From the NCBI GenBank assembly GCA_040289115.1, contig PSKS01000002.1, forward strand, positions 60,144 through 124,143: a stretch of DNA of 64,000 bases. The letters are read 5' to 3'. Origin of the DNA: JAUQQI01 sp040289115. GTDB lineage: Bacteria > Chloroflexota > Dehalococcoidia > JAUQQI01. Shown in pieces: positions 1-8,117 of this stretch. Under the pieces are notes generated by a model. That model did no database searches. It saw only the letters and a program-made list of their open reading frames with translations, and was not told where the DNA came from. The stretch's first letter is position 1, and the number at the start of each line of letters is the position of its first letter. A program made the position numbers and the translations under genes.

Positions 1-2
1 GC

Positions 3-2603
3 TCCCTATCCCTTGAAGCCCGAACCTTTAGGTTTTTCTCCCCAGCCGTAAACCTCGAAACCGCCGCCCGCCGAGACTGCGACATCGATTATGTCAACTC
101 ATTTACATTGGTGGCTACCGCCGGTCCCGAGCAGAAGGTGATCGGGGTCGCCTCCTACTTCCGGGTTGATACCGACCGGGCCGAGGTCGGTTTCGCCGTC
201 GCCGATGCCTACCGCGGACGCGGCCTCGGCACCATCCTCCTCGGCCACCTGGCCGAGGTCGCCGCTGCCAACGGCATCAACGTCTTCGAGGCCGTTGTTA
301 TGCCTACCAACTACGAGATGATAAAGGTCTTTCGGGATTCGGGCTTCCCAGTCGAGGTCCGACTCGGGCCCGACGAAATTCATGTTAGCTTCCCCACCTC
401 CATCACCCCGGAGGCCCTGGAGCGCTTCGAGCGGCGCGAGCAGATCGCCACCAGCAACGCCCTGCGCAACTTCTTCTACCCCCGGGCGGTAGCCGTCATT
501 GGGGCCTCCCGCCAGCGGAATACCGTCGGCGGCGCCCTCTTCTGGAACCTCCTCGATTTCGGCTTTGAGGGCCCGGTTTACCCGGTCAACATAAACGCCA
601 CGGTGGTCCAGTCGGTCCTGGCCTACCCAACCATTGAGGCCGTCCCGGGGCCGGTGGACCTGGCCGTTATTGCGGTGCCGGCCGAAAAGGTCGTCGGGGT
701 GGCCGAGCAGTGCGGCCGCCGGGGTGTTCGGGCGCTGGTGGTGATTTCGGCCGGGTTTGCCGAAGTAGGGGAAGAAGGCCGGGCCCGCCAGGCCGAGCTG
801 CTGCGCATCTGCCGCGCCTACGGTATGCGTCTCATCGGCCCCAATTGCATCGGCATCATCAACACCGACCCATCGGCAAGGCTTAACGCAACCTTCGGCC
901 CGGTTCCTCCGCCGGCCGGGCGGGTCGGTTTCGCCTCCCAGAGCGGGGCCCTAGGGCTCGCCATCATCGACTACGCCCGTGCCTTTGGTTTGGGCATATC
1001 GACCTTCGTATCCATGGGCAACAAGGCCGACATATCCGGAAACGACCTGCTCAATTACTGGGAATCGGACCCTAATACCGACGTCATCCTCCTTTACCTG
1101 GAGTCCTTCGGCAACCCCCGCAAGTTTAGCCGGATCGCCCGCCGGGTTGGCCGGAAAAAGCCCATCGTGGCCGTTAAGAGCGGCCGGTCCAGCGCCGGCG
1201 CCCGGGCAACGGCCTCCCACACCGGGGCCCTCCTGGCCGCCTCGGACATCACCGTAGATGCCCTCTTCCGCCAGTCGGGGGTGATCCGGACCGATACCCT
1301 GGAGGAGCTCTTTGAGGTGGCCTCCCTGCTGGTGAGTCAGCCCCTCCCCCACGGCCGGCGGGTGGGCATTGTGACCAACGCCGGCGGACCGGGCATCCTG
1401 GCGGCCGACGCCGCCGAGGCCCAGGGGCTCCAGGTGCCTGTCCTTAGCCCGGAGACCCAAACCCGGCTCCGATCCGTCCTCGTCCCCGAGGCAAGTGTCC
1501 TCAACCCGGTGGACATGACGGCCACGGCCGGCGCCGACCAGTACCGCCAAGCAGTGGAGGCGGTGGCCTCCGACCCCAACATCGACGCCGTTATGGCCAT
1601 CTTCTTGCCGCCCCTGCGAATTCCCAGCGAGGAGGTGGCCGCCGCCATCGTGGACGGGGCCAGGCTGGCCAACGGCCTGGGCAAGCCCGTCCTTTCGGTT
1701 TTTATCTCATCCCGGGGCGTGCCCGACGAGCTCAAACGGGCCGACATACGGGTGCCTTCGTTTGCCTTCCCCGAAAATGCGGCCATCGCCCTGGCCCACG
1801 CCGTCCGCTACGCCGAGTGGCGGGCCCGGCCCCTCACCGACCCGCCCCGCTTCGAGGGTATCGGCCGGGATGAGGCGGCAGCCGTCGTCGCCAGGGCCTT
1901 GGGCCAGGGGGACAGCTGGCTCGGGCCGGCCGAAACCTGGCAGCTTCTCAGCTGTTACGGCCTCAACGTTGTCGACCAGATCCTCGCCCGGACTCCCGAG
2001 GAGGCCGCCCAGGCCGCCGCCAACCTTGGGGGCGAGGTGGTCCTTAAGGCTTTCGCCCCGGGCCTCACCCACAAGACCGAGCGGGGGGCAGTGCGCCTGG
2101 GGCTCCGGGACCCGGAGGAGGTTCGGCAAGCCGCGACGGAGATGGCCAGCCGCTTGGGGGCCCAAGGCCTTCACGAGGTCACCTTTGTTGTCCAGCGCTA
2201 CGTGACCGGTGGGGTTGAGATGCTGGCCGGAATGGTCCACGACCGACATTTCGGCCCCATCATCGTCTGCGGGGCCGGCGGAATTTTCGTCGAGCTTTTA
2301 AAGGACGTTGCTGTCCGGCTCACGCCCCTTACCCGGGAGGATGCCGCCGAGATGGTCCGTGAGCTTAGAAGCTATCCTCTCCTTACGGGTTTTAGGGGTT
2401 CGCCCCCGGTGGACGTGGCGGCCTTCGAGGAGACCCTCCTGCGGCTGAGCACCCTGGCTGAGGACCTGCCCGACGTGGCCGAGGTCGACCTCAACCCGGT
2501 CCTGGTCAGGGAGCGGGGGGCGGTCATTCTAGACGCCCGAGTCCGGGTCGAGCCGGCCCAGCCGCCCCCGCCCCTGGGGGCCAGGACCCGCCCGGCCTTC
2601 TAA
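3..2603 (+). CDS. GNAT domain fused to ADP-forming acyl-CoA synthetase (5' partial)
   Basis: The reading frame is open from the left edge, so the true start lies outside the window; 866 residues are visible. Order of domains: a GNAT acetyltransferase fold (to about residue 125, including the acetyl-CoA loop GRGLGT), a Rossmann CoA-binding domain (NFFYPRAVAVIGAS), a succinyl-CoA-ligase-like domain carrying the likely phosphohistidine (ASHTGALL, near residue 405), and a C-terminal ATP-grasp domain (about 640-860). The synthetase half resembles ADP-forming acetate-CoA ligases, which interconvert acyl-CoA, ADP and phosphate with acid, CoA and ATP. GNAT fusions such as Salmonella Pat act as protein lysine acetyltransferases, but there the GNAT domain is C-terminal. 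Whether this one makes acyl-CoA or modifies proteins cannot be told from sequence. It converges on the globin gene with a 4-base gap. Confidence 0.9.
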   Translation, partial: SLSLEARTFRFFSPAVNLETAARRDCDIDYVNSFTLVATAGPEQKVIGVASYFRVDTDRAEVGFAVADAYRGRGLGTILLGHLAEVAAANGINVFEAVVMPTNYEMIKVFRDSGFPVEVRLGPDEIHVSFPTSITPEALERFERREQIATSNALRNFFYPRAVAVIGASRQRNTVGGALFWNLLDFGFEGPVYPVNINATVVQSVLAYPTIEAVPGPVDLAVIAVPAEKVVGVAEQCGRRGVRALVVISAGFAEVGEEGRARQAELLRICRAYGMRLIGPNCIGIINTDPSARLNATFGPVPPPAGRVGFASQSGALGLAIIDYARAFGLGISTFVSMGNKADISGNDLLNYWESDPNTDVILLYLESFGNPRKFSRIARRVGRKKPIVAVKSGRSSAGARATASHTGALLAASDITVDALFRQSGVIRTDTLEELFEVASLLVSQPLPHGRRVGIVTNAGGPGILAADAAEAQGLQVPVLSPETQTRLRSVLVPEASVLNPVDMTATAGADQYRQAVEAVASDPNIDAVMAIFLPPLRIPSEEVAAAIVDGARLANGLGKPVLSVFISSRGVPDELKRADIRVPSFAFPENAAIALAHAVRYAEWRARPLTDPPRFEGIGRDEAAAVVARALGQGDSWLGPAETWQLLSCYGLNVVDQILARTPEEAAQAAANLGGEVVLKAFAPGLTHKTERGAVRLGLRDPEEVRQAATEMASRLGAQGLHEVTFVVQRYVTGGVEMLAGMVHDRHFGPIIVCGAGGIFVELLKDVAVRLTPLTREDAAEMVRELRSYPLLTGFRGSPPVDVAAFEETLLRLSTLAEDLPDVAEVDLNPVLVRERGAVILDARVRVEPAQPPPPLGARTRPAF

Positions 2604-2607
2604 AAGG

Positions 2608-3195
2608 CTACCAGTCGCCGGGCTGGGCATACGGGTAGGCCCAGAGGGCCACCGTCAGGGTCAGGGCCTTGAACCAGGCCTGGTGCATCTTGTCCACGTC
2701 CTCGGTCGAATGGCCCTTTTTGAACAAGAAGGGCCGAACGGTGGCCGTTATCGGGTAAATGAAAGCTATGAGGTAGCGAAGGGGGATTTGTGGGACCGAA
2801 TTTACGCCGTCGGTCTGATTTTTCTTGGTCCGGTGGTGCCGCAGGCCGATTTCGTGCTGGTAATCGAGCCAGGCCTGGTTAAATTCGGCCCGGCACAGGT
2901 CCCGCACCCACTGCCCGAACCGCTGGCGAACTCGCCCCAGGTAGTCGGGGATCGGGTTGCCCTGGGGGTCAGCAAAGTAGTAGACCAGGTGGGGGTTAGA
3001 GCCGACGAATTCATACCAGACGTCTAAAAGGGCCTCCACGTGGTCCGCGAGGACCTCTCCGGCCAGCCGCAGGTAACGGGCATCCTCGTCGGTGAACAGG
3101 ACCGTCTTTTTTAAAAGCTCAAAGTCGGACGGGGAGACCGGCGATGGGCTAACCTGAGGGGTTCCGTAAGTGTATCCGGGGATGGGTTGGGTCAT
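2608..3195 (-). CDS. protoglobin (single-domain haem protein)
   Basis: A 195-residue globin, the same length as Methanosarcina acetivorans protoglobin as I recall it. By direct numbering the signature residues fall at the same positions: W60 and Y61 on helix B, F93 on helix E and the proximal haem ligand H120 in the motif EIGLRHHRTKKN. The fold binds O2, CO and NO; the physiological role of protoglobins is unsettled. A longer frame exists upstream, but ATG at 3195 is preceded by AGGAGGTGA and lies one base after the stop of the MarR gene, so translation is probably coupled. No signalling domain is attached, so this is a free sensor, scavenger or enzyme rather than a globin-coupled sensor. Control is probably through the MarR protein encoded just upstream. 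Confidence 0.93.
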   Translation of the reverse strand: MTQPIPGYTYGTPQVSPSPVSPSDFELLKKTVLFTDEDARYLRLAGEVLADHVEALLDVWYEFVGSNPHLVYYFADPQGNPIPDYLGRVRQRFGQWVRDLCRAEFNQAWLDYQHEIGLRHHRTKKNQTDGVNSVPQIPLRYLIAFIYPITATVRPFLFKKGHSTEDVDKMHQAWFKALTLTVALWAYPYAQPGDW

Positions 3196-3196
3196 T

Positions 3197-3841
3197 TTAG
3201 TCACCTCCTGGGGAATTTTCTTCGCCCGTTTCGATGGGCTCGGCATCCGGACATTCAAAATAGGTGTGTTCGGCGGGCAGTGGAGCATCCATGAAGGCAC
3301 AGTGGTGGGGTCCACCGGGACTATCCGGGTGGGCAAAGGGCTGAAAGAAGCGGCACTGCCAGCACATCAGGTACGGCCGCACAAAGCCTCGGGCGACGAG
3401 GCCGGCAATGACCCCGACCAGAAGCTGCCGAAGGGTCTGCTGCTCGGCCGGGTCGAGGGCAGCCAGAATCTGGCGGAGGGGCTCAAGCATATCCTCCAGC
3501 CGGTCGGCCCGTTCCTGGCCGGCGGGGGTAAGGGCCAGGGTAACGACCCGGCCGTCGGCGGCCGAGCGGGCCTTTTCCACCAGGCTCTTGGCCGTGAGGG
3601 TATCCACCACTTCGCTGGCGGTGGCTAGGGTGGTTCCGAGGCGCTGGGCCACCCCAGTTATGTTGCGGGCGCCGGGACGTACCCGCTTGAGGAAGGTGAG
3701 GGCATTGGCCTGAGCCGGGGAGAGACCTGCGGCCCCAGCGGCGTCCCGGACCATGAGGGTGATGGCTTGGCTCACCCGGAAGAGGGCCATGGCCAGGTCG
3801 GCCGGAAGGTCCTGGGCGCGACGAACCGGGTCAAAGGCCAT
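3197..3841 (-). CDS. MarR-family regulator with C-terminal cysteine cluster
   Basis: A 214-residue protein. Residues about 15-150 form a MarR winged helix (recognition region near residues 61-85, wing near 95-105). A tail of about 60 residues follows, with C160-x2-C163, HHC at 179-181 and C197. Such a C-x2-C...HC...C set could hold an Fe-S cluster or zinc; that is inference. The gene is first in an operon with the protoglobin, so the tail may sense redox state, O2 or NO. ATG at 3841 has GGAG just upstream, buried in a perfect palindrome that looks like its own operator (3841-3861), implying autoregulation. Similar cysteine-tailed MarR proteins exist in other bacteria, to my memory without an agreed ligand. 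Confidence 0.88.
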   Translation of the reverse strand: MAFDPVRRAQDLPADLAMALFRVSQAITLMVRDAAGAAGLSPAQANALTFLKRVRPGARNITGVAQRLGTTLATASEVVDTLTAKSLVEKARSAADGRVVTLALTPAGQERADRLEDMLEPLRQILAALDPAEQQTLRQLLVGVIAGLVARGFVRPYLMCWQCRFFQPFAHPDSPGGPHHCAFMDAPLPAEHTYFECPDAEPIETGEENSPGGD

Positions 3842-3861
3842 TAATTAGAACTCCTAATTAA
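3841..3861 (-). promoter_or_regulatory. palindromic operator for the marR-protoglobin operon
   Basis: TTAATTAG, a 5-base spacer, then CTAATTAA: a perfect 8-base inverted repeat, very AT-rich in a GC-rich genome. It overlaps the last base of the -10 box, the predicted transcription start, the Shine-Dalgarno and the first base of the marR start codon. The arm length and position are as expected for a MarR dimer site. Binding by the encoded protein is inferred. Confidence 0.8.
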
Positions 3862-3889
3862 TTTTAGGTCCGAGGTGCCCGGCTGTCAA
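3861..3889 (-). promoter_or_regulatory. sigma-70-type promoter of marR-protoglobin
   Basis: On the minus strand a consensus -35 TTGACA (3889-3884), a 17-base spacer and -10 TAAAAT (3866-3861). The predicted start of transcription lies inside the palindrome, so a bound repressor would block it. Confidence 0.85.
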
Positions 3890-4068
3890 GTTTTCTGGGG
3901 GACCACCTGGGCCCTAGCCGCACGAAAGCCAGCCAGCCCTAAGCTCCCTCAGAAACCACCAAAGAGCCCAAAATAGCGGGCTCTACGGCAACACCAGGCC
4001 CAGATGGTATGATTAGAAGCCAAGCCGACTGTGCCGCCCGGCGAATGCCGCTTCGCCTTAACACCAGT

Positions 4069-4097
4069 TTGACACCGACGCCCCGGTAATGTAAAAG
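4069..4097 (+). promoter_or_regulatory. promoter of SDR-dehydrogenase-murJ genes
   Basis: TTGACA (4069-4074), 17 bases, TAAAAG (4092-4097). The expected start is near 4104, giving a leader of about 70 bases before ATG 4176. The rest of the 330-base gap back to the MarR gene holds only a small hairpin near 3963-3984 without a T tract. Confidence 0.75.
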
Positions 4098-4175
4098 CAA
4101 CAATCAGGGGTGGCCGTCCGGGTCTGCCACAAGCGGCCGCCCACCCCATATCACCTGCTTCGGAGGTCTACGCCA

Positions 4176-4973
4176 ATGGCTGAAGCCGAGTGGGCCCTTA
4201 TCCTCGGCGCCTCAAGCGGATTCGGGGCGGCAACGGCTGTCGCCTTGGCCGAGGCCGGCCTGGACATCGCGGGCGTTCACCTGGACACCCGAGCCACCCT
4301 CCCCAACGCCGAAAGGGTGAAGGCCGAAATCGAGGCCCGGGGCCGGCGCGCCCTCTTCTTTAACGCCAATGCTGCCGACCCCGAAAAACGGCAGGAGATT
4401 TTGGATAAGGTCCAGGAAACCATCACCGGCGACCCTGCCGGCGGCTACATCAAGGTCCTGCTCCACTCCCTGGCCTTCGGCACCCTGCGCCCCTACATCA
4501 CGCCCGACCCGAAGGATGCCCTTGCCAAGAGCCAACTGGAAATGACCCTCGATGTCATGGCCAACAGCCTCGTCTACTGGGTTCAGGACCTCTTCTGGCG
4601 GGGCCTTTTCAGACGTGGAAGCAAGGTCTTTGCCATGACCAGCGGGGGTGCCTCCCGGGTGATCCCCTACTACGGGGCGGTATCGGCTGCCAAGGCCTGC
4701 CTGGAATCCCACATCCGGCAGCTGGCCTTTGAGCTTGCGCCGGCCGGGATTGCCGTCCTGGGCATCCGGGCCGGAGTCACCGACACCCCCGCCCTCCGAA
4801 AGATCCCCGGCTACGACCAGCTGATGGAGCAGGCCCTCCGGCGCAATCCTAGCGGCCGGCTCACCCGGCCCGAGGACGTGGCCAGGGCCATCGTTGCCCT
4901 CTGCCACCCCGGAACCTACTGGATAACCGGCTGTGTGATTAACGTGGACGGCGGCGAAGATATTGCTGGCTAG
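4176..4973 (+). CDS. enoyl-ACP-reductase-like short-chain dehydrogenase
   Basis: A 265-residue Rossmann protein with the nucleotide loop GASSGFGAA at residues 11-19. The segment LLHSLAFG resembles the FabI motif VHSIGFAP, and the catalytic pattern near residue 166 is Y-x6-K (YGAVSAAK), as in FabI and FabL enoyl-ACP reductases, not the Y-x3-K of ordinary SDRs. The C-terminus WITGCVINVDGG is typical of SDR enzymes. It may reduce enoyl-ACP in fatty acid synthesis or act on another enoyl thioester; no other fab gene is nearby. ATG 4176 is chosen over an upstream in-frame start because GGAGG lies about 10 bases before it. It is probably the first gene of a transcript continuing into the dehydrogenase 14 bases downstream. 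Confidence 0.82.
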   Translation: MAEAEWALILGASSGFGAATAVALAEAGLDIAGVHLDTRATLPNAERVKAEIEARGRRALFFNANAADPEKRQEILDKVQETITGDPAGGYIKVLLHSLAFGTLRPYITPDPKDALAKSQLEMTLDVMANSLVYWVQDLFWRGLFRRGSKVFAMTSGGASRVIPYYGAVSAAKACLESHIRQLAFELAPAGIAVLGIRAGVTDTPALRKIPGYDQLMEQALRRNPSGRLTRPEDVARAIVALCHPGTYWITGCVINVDGGEDIAG

Positions 4974-4987
4974 CGGAGGCCGTCAAC

Positions 4988-6007
4988 ATGGCAAGGTTTA
5001 AAATCCTCCACACCGGGGCACCCCCGGACGATCCCCTGGACCTGGAGCGGCAGGCTCTGGCCGGCCTGGACGTCGAGCTAATCCAGCCCGGAAGGTTGCG
5101 CACCGAGGACGACATTATCAAATTCGGGCAGGAGGCTGATATTCTGCTGGTTATCGCCGAGCCCATTACTCGCCGGGTTATCTCCAGCCTGCCCCGGCTT
5201 AAGGGCGTAATCCGCTACGGTATCGGGGTCGACACCGTCGACCTCAAGGCCGCCACCGAGTTTGGGGTGGTCGTGGCCAACTTCCCCGACTTCTGCCTGG
5301 AAGAGGTGGCCAACCACACCATCGCTTTTTTGCTGGCCCTAAATCGAAAGCTCTTCCGGCTGGACCGGCTGGTCCGGGCCGGTGAGTGGCGTCCGGCGGC
5401 CTTACGGTCGGCCCTGCCACCGGTCGGGCCATTGCGGGGTGAAACCCTCGGCCTAGTGGCCTTCGGTAATATCCCCCGTCGGGTTGCCCCCCGGGCCCAA
5501 GCCTTCGGCCTCCAGGTGGTGGCCTACGACCCCTACCTCGACGACGAGGTCTTCGGCCGCTTCGGGGTGCGGCGGGTCCGCCACGTCGAGGAGCTTCTGG
5601 CCGAAAGCGACTACGTTTCCTCCCACCTGCCCCTCACCGAGGAGACCTACCACTTTTTCACGGCCGACCGGTTCCGCCTGATGAAGCCGACCGCCTATTT
5701 TATCAACACCAGCCGGGGCAAGGTAGTCGACGAGCAGGCCCTTATCCGGGCCCTCGAGGAGGGCTGGATTGCCGGGGCCGCCCTCGACGTCTTCGAAGAG
5801 GAGCCCCTGCCCCCCGACTCGCCCCTAACCCGCCTGGAAAATGTCATCCTCACGCCCCACGTTGCTTACTACTCCGACCGGAGCGAGCGGGATATTAAGC
5901 TGCGGGTTGGCCGGGCGGCGGCCGACATTTTGCGGGGTTTTGAACCCGAACATGTCGCTAACCCCGAGGTCTTAAAGAAAATAAACCTCAAGCCGAGGGA
6001 GGCGTGA
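4988..6007 (+). CDS. D-2-hydroxyacid dehydrogenase (phosphoglycerate dehydrogenase family)
   Basis: A 339-residue NAD-dependent dehydrogenase with split catalytic domains. The nucleotide site is degenerate (LVAFGNIPRRVA in place of GxGxxG), while the catalytic Arg (NTSRGKVVD), Glu (DVFEEEPLP) and His (LTPHVAYYS) are all present. It closely resembles the C-terminal-binding-protein/SerA branch. The substrate cannot be read from the sequence; there is no ACT domain, so it is probably not a regulated serine-pathway SerA. ATG has GGAGG 11 bases upstream, and the stop overlaps the murJ start (GTGA). Confidence 0.86.
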   Translation: MARFKILHTGAPPDDPLDLERQALAGLDVELIQPGRLRTEDDIIKFGQEADILLVIAEPITRRVISSLPRLKGVIRYGIGVDTVDLKAATEFGVVVANFPDFCLEEVANHTIAFLLALNRKLFRLDRLVRAGEWRPAALRSALPPVGPLRGETLGLVAFGNIPRRVAPRAQAFGLQVVAYDPYLDDEVFGRFGVRRVRHVEELLAESDYVSSHLPLTEETYHFFTADRFRLMKPTAYFINTSRGKVVDEQALIRALEEGWIAGAALDVFEEEPLPPDSPLTRLENVILTPHVAYYSDRSERDIKLRVGRAAADILRGFEPEHVANPEVLKKINLKPREA

Positions 6008-7536
6008 ACACCGCACCCCTGGGCGGCGCTGCCCTGCTCATGGCCGGGTGGGTGCTGAGCCGCCTGCTGGGGCTCGTCCGGGAAGCCGTTATTGCCGGGC
6101 AGTTCGGTACCGGTCCTGACGTTGCGGCCTATCAGGCCGCCTTCCGCCTACCCGACCTGGTCTTCAACCTGCTGGCCGCCGGCGCCTTCGGCAGCGCCTT
6201 CATCCCCGTGTTTCATAAACACCTAACCCGCAATGAGGCGGCCGAGGGCTACCGGCTGGCCGGCACTTTCCTGGTCCTGTTCGGCCTGGCGGCCCTGGTC
6301 CTCGTCCTGGTCGCCTGGGTCGCCGCCCCGGCGCTGGTCGCCCTCCTGGTGCCGGGGTTTGACGCCCCGGCCCGTTCAAAGGTGGTGGAGCTTACCCGGC
6401 TGATGCTCCTTCAACCCCTGTTCTTCAGCCTCAGCCTCGTGCTGACCACCGTCCACCAGGCCCACCGCAATTTCCTGCTTCCGGCCGTTGCCCCCATCCT
6501 TTACAACCTGGCGATTATCGCCGCCGCCCTCGCCCTGGCCCCGGGGTTAGGGGTAGATGGCCTCGCCGTCGGGGTAGTGGCCGGAAGCGCCCTCCACATG
6601 GGCGTCCAGCTCCCCCGGGCCTTTGCCTACGGACCCGGCCTCAAGCCCAACTTCGAATTCTTCCGGCCGGAGGTGGTCGAGGTCCTCCGGTTGCTCGTCC
6701 CCCGGGCTGCCGGTCTTGCCGTCTACCAACTCAACTTCTGGGTGCTGACGGCCATGGCTTCCCTCATCTCCCCGGCGGCCGTGGCCGCCCTGGGTTACGC
6801 CTGGGCCCTTCTCATGGTACCCTTTGGGGTGCTCGGCCTGCCCCTGGGCACGGCCTATTTCCCCGAGCTTTCCCGACTCTGGGCGACGGGCGACCTTGGG
6901 AGCCTGCGCCGGACCGTTACCGAGGGCCTGGGCCTCAGCCTTTACCTGGGGATTCCGGCCTCGGCGGGACTTATCATCCTAGCCGAGCCCCTAGTCCGGC
7001 TCCTGCTCCAGCGGGGCAGCTTCGACGAGGGGGCCGTGGCCGCCACCACCTGGGCCCTCTGGTTCTTCGCCCTGGGCCTCTGGGCCCAAGTGGCCGCCGA
7101 AATCTTGGTACGCACCTTTTACGCCACCGGCGACACCCTCACCCCAGTGGCTGTCGGGGCGGGGGGCCTGGGACTAACCTTCGGGGCTGGTCTTGCCCTC
7201 TTCGGGGTCCTTGCCCACGGGGGTCTGGCCGCCGGCTTTTCCCTCTCGGAAATCGGCCAGGTCGTCACCCTCTACCTGCTCCTGGGCCGGCGCCTCGGGG
7301 ACCTTCAGACCGGCCTGGCCCGGGACATCTTTCGGAGCATCCTAGCCAGCGAGCTGATGGTTATTGCCGCCGCCTTTGCCCTGGCCTTCACCCCGGCCGG
7401 TCTGGTGCTTCGGCTGGGGGCCGCCCTGGGGGTGGCCGTCGCCGTCTACGGGACCGTAACCCTCCTGCTGGGCAGCCGGCTGGCCCGGCAGGTCCTGGGC
7501 CTCCTCCGGGCTCTCTGGCCGGGTAGAGCTTACTGA
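6004..7536 (+). CDS. murJ: lipid II flippase MurJ
   Basis: A 510-residue multi-spanning protein of the MOP superfamily. The N-terminus SRLLGLVREAVIAGQFG and the following AYQAAFRLPDLVFNLLAAGAFGSAFIPVF region are the MurJ/MviN hallmark, and about 14 hydrophobic helices can be traced. It moves undecaprenyl-linked peptidoglycan precursor across the membrane. GTG at 6004 overlaps the preceding stop by four bases and follows GAGGGAGG, so it is translationally coupled to the hydroxyacid dehydrogenase, an unusual partner. It ends two bases before the convergent ruvA stop. Confidence 0.93.
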   Translation: MNTAPLGGAALLMAGWVLSRLLGLVREAVIAGQFGTGPDVAAYQAAFRLPDLVFNLLAAGAFGSAFIPVFHKHLTRNEAAEGYRLAGTFLVLFGLAALVLVLVAWVAAPALVALLVPGFDAPARSKVVELTRLMLLQPLFFSLSLVLTTVHQAHRNFLLPAVAPILYNLAIIAAALALAPGLGVDGLAVGVVAGSALHMGVQLPRAFAYGPGLKPNFEFFRPEVVEVLRLLVPRAAGLAVYQLNFWVLTAMASLISPAAVAALGYAWALLMVPFGVLGLPLGTAYFPELSRLWATGDLGSLRRTVTEGLGLSLYLGIPASAGLIILAEPLVRLLLQRGSFDEGAVAATTWALWFFALGLWAQVAAEILVRTFYATGDTLTPVAVGAGGLGLTFGAGLALFGVLAHGGLAAGFSLSEIGQVVTLYLLLGRRLGDLQTGLARDIFRSILASELMVIAAAFALAFTPAGLVLRLGAALGVAVAVYGTVTLLLGSRLARQVLGLLRALWPGRAY

Positions 7537-7538
7537 GG

Positions 7539-8117
7539 CTACCGAGGGGGCTGCCCCCCCAGGACGGTCAGCACCCGCCGAAGCCGCTCCTCCAGGGGCA
7601 GGGTATCGGCCAGGGGCACCGCCCGGACCGCCGCAAGGGCCTCGGTGGGGGTGTAGCCCAGGGCTGCCAGGGCGGCCAGCAGGTCGGCGTCTTCCGGGGA
7701 GGCCGCCGGCCGGATCTCCGGAAGCTTCCCCCTCAGCTCAAAGATGAGCCGCTCGGCCGTCTTCTTGCCGATTCCGGGCACTGCCGCCAGCAGGGCCACA
7801 TCCCCGGTCCCCACTGCCTGCCAGAACCGGTCGGGTCCCAGCCGGCCGATAATGCTCAGGGCCACCCGGGGTCCCACCCGGCTCACATCCAGCAGGACGT
7901 TAAACAGGTCTCGCTCGTCCTCGGTGGGAAACCCGTATAGCGTGACGCCGTCCTCCCGAACCTGCAGGGAGGTGAAGGCCGTGGCCAGCTCCCCGGGCCG
8001 GCCAAAGCGGCTGGCGGCCCCAGGGGGGATCACCAGCCGCAGGGTCACCGGCCCGACCTCCAGCGTAAGGGTCTCGGGTTCTACCCGGCCGATCCGACCG
8101 GTAAGGGCTTCAATCAT
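7539..8117 (-). CDS. ruvA: Holliday junction branch migration protein RuvA
   Basis: 192 residues. The N-terminal OB fold begins MIEALTGRIGRV. A helix-hairpin-helix DNA-binding region follows (VSRVGPRVALSII and AAVPGIGKKTAERLI), then a C-terminal domain that contacts RuvB. RuvA tetramers hold the four-way junction for the RuvB motor. ATG 8117 overlaps the ruvC stop as ATGA; a longer upstream frame lacks homology. ruvB is not downstream, because murJ converges here, so it must lie elsewhere. Confidence 0.95.
   Translation of the reverse strand: MIEALTGRIGRVEPETLTLEVGPVTLRLVIPPGAASRFGRPGELATAFTSLQVREDGVTLYGFPTEDERDLFNVLLDVSRVGPRVALSIIGRLGPDRFWQAVGTGDVALLAAVPGIGKKTAERLIFELRGKLPEIRPAASPEDADLLAALAALGYTPTEALAAVRAVPLADTLPLEERLRRVLTVLGGQPPR

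Noticed and set aside
3963..3984. Hairpin AGAGCCC-N8-GGGCTCT as a terminator
   Set aside because: No T tract on the plus strand and only a mixed T/G stretch on the minus strand; both neighbouring genes read away from it.
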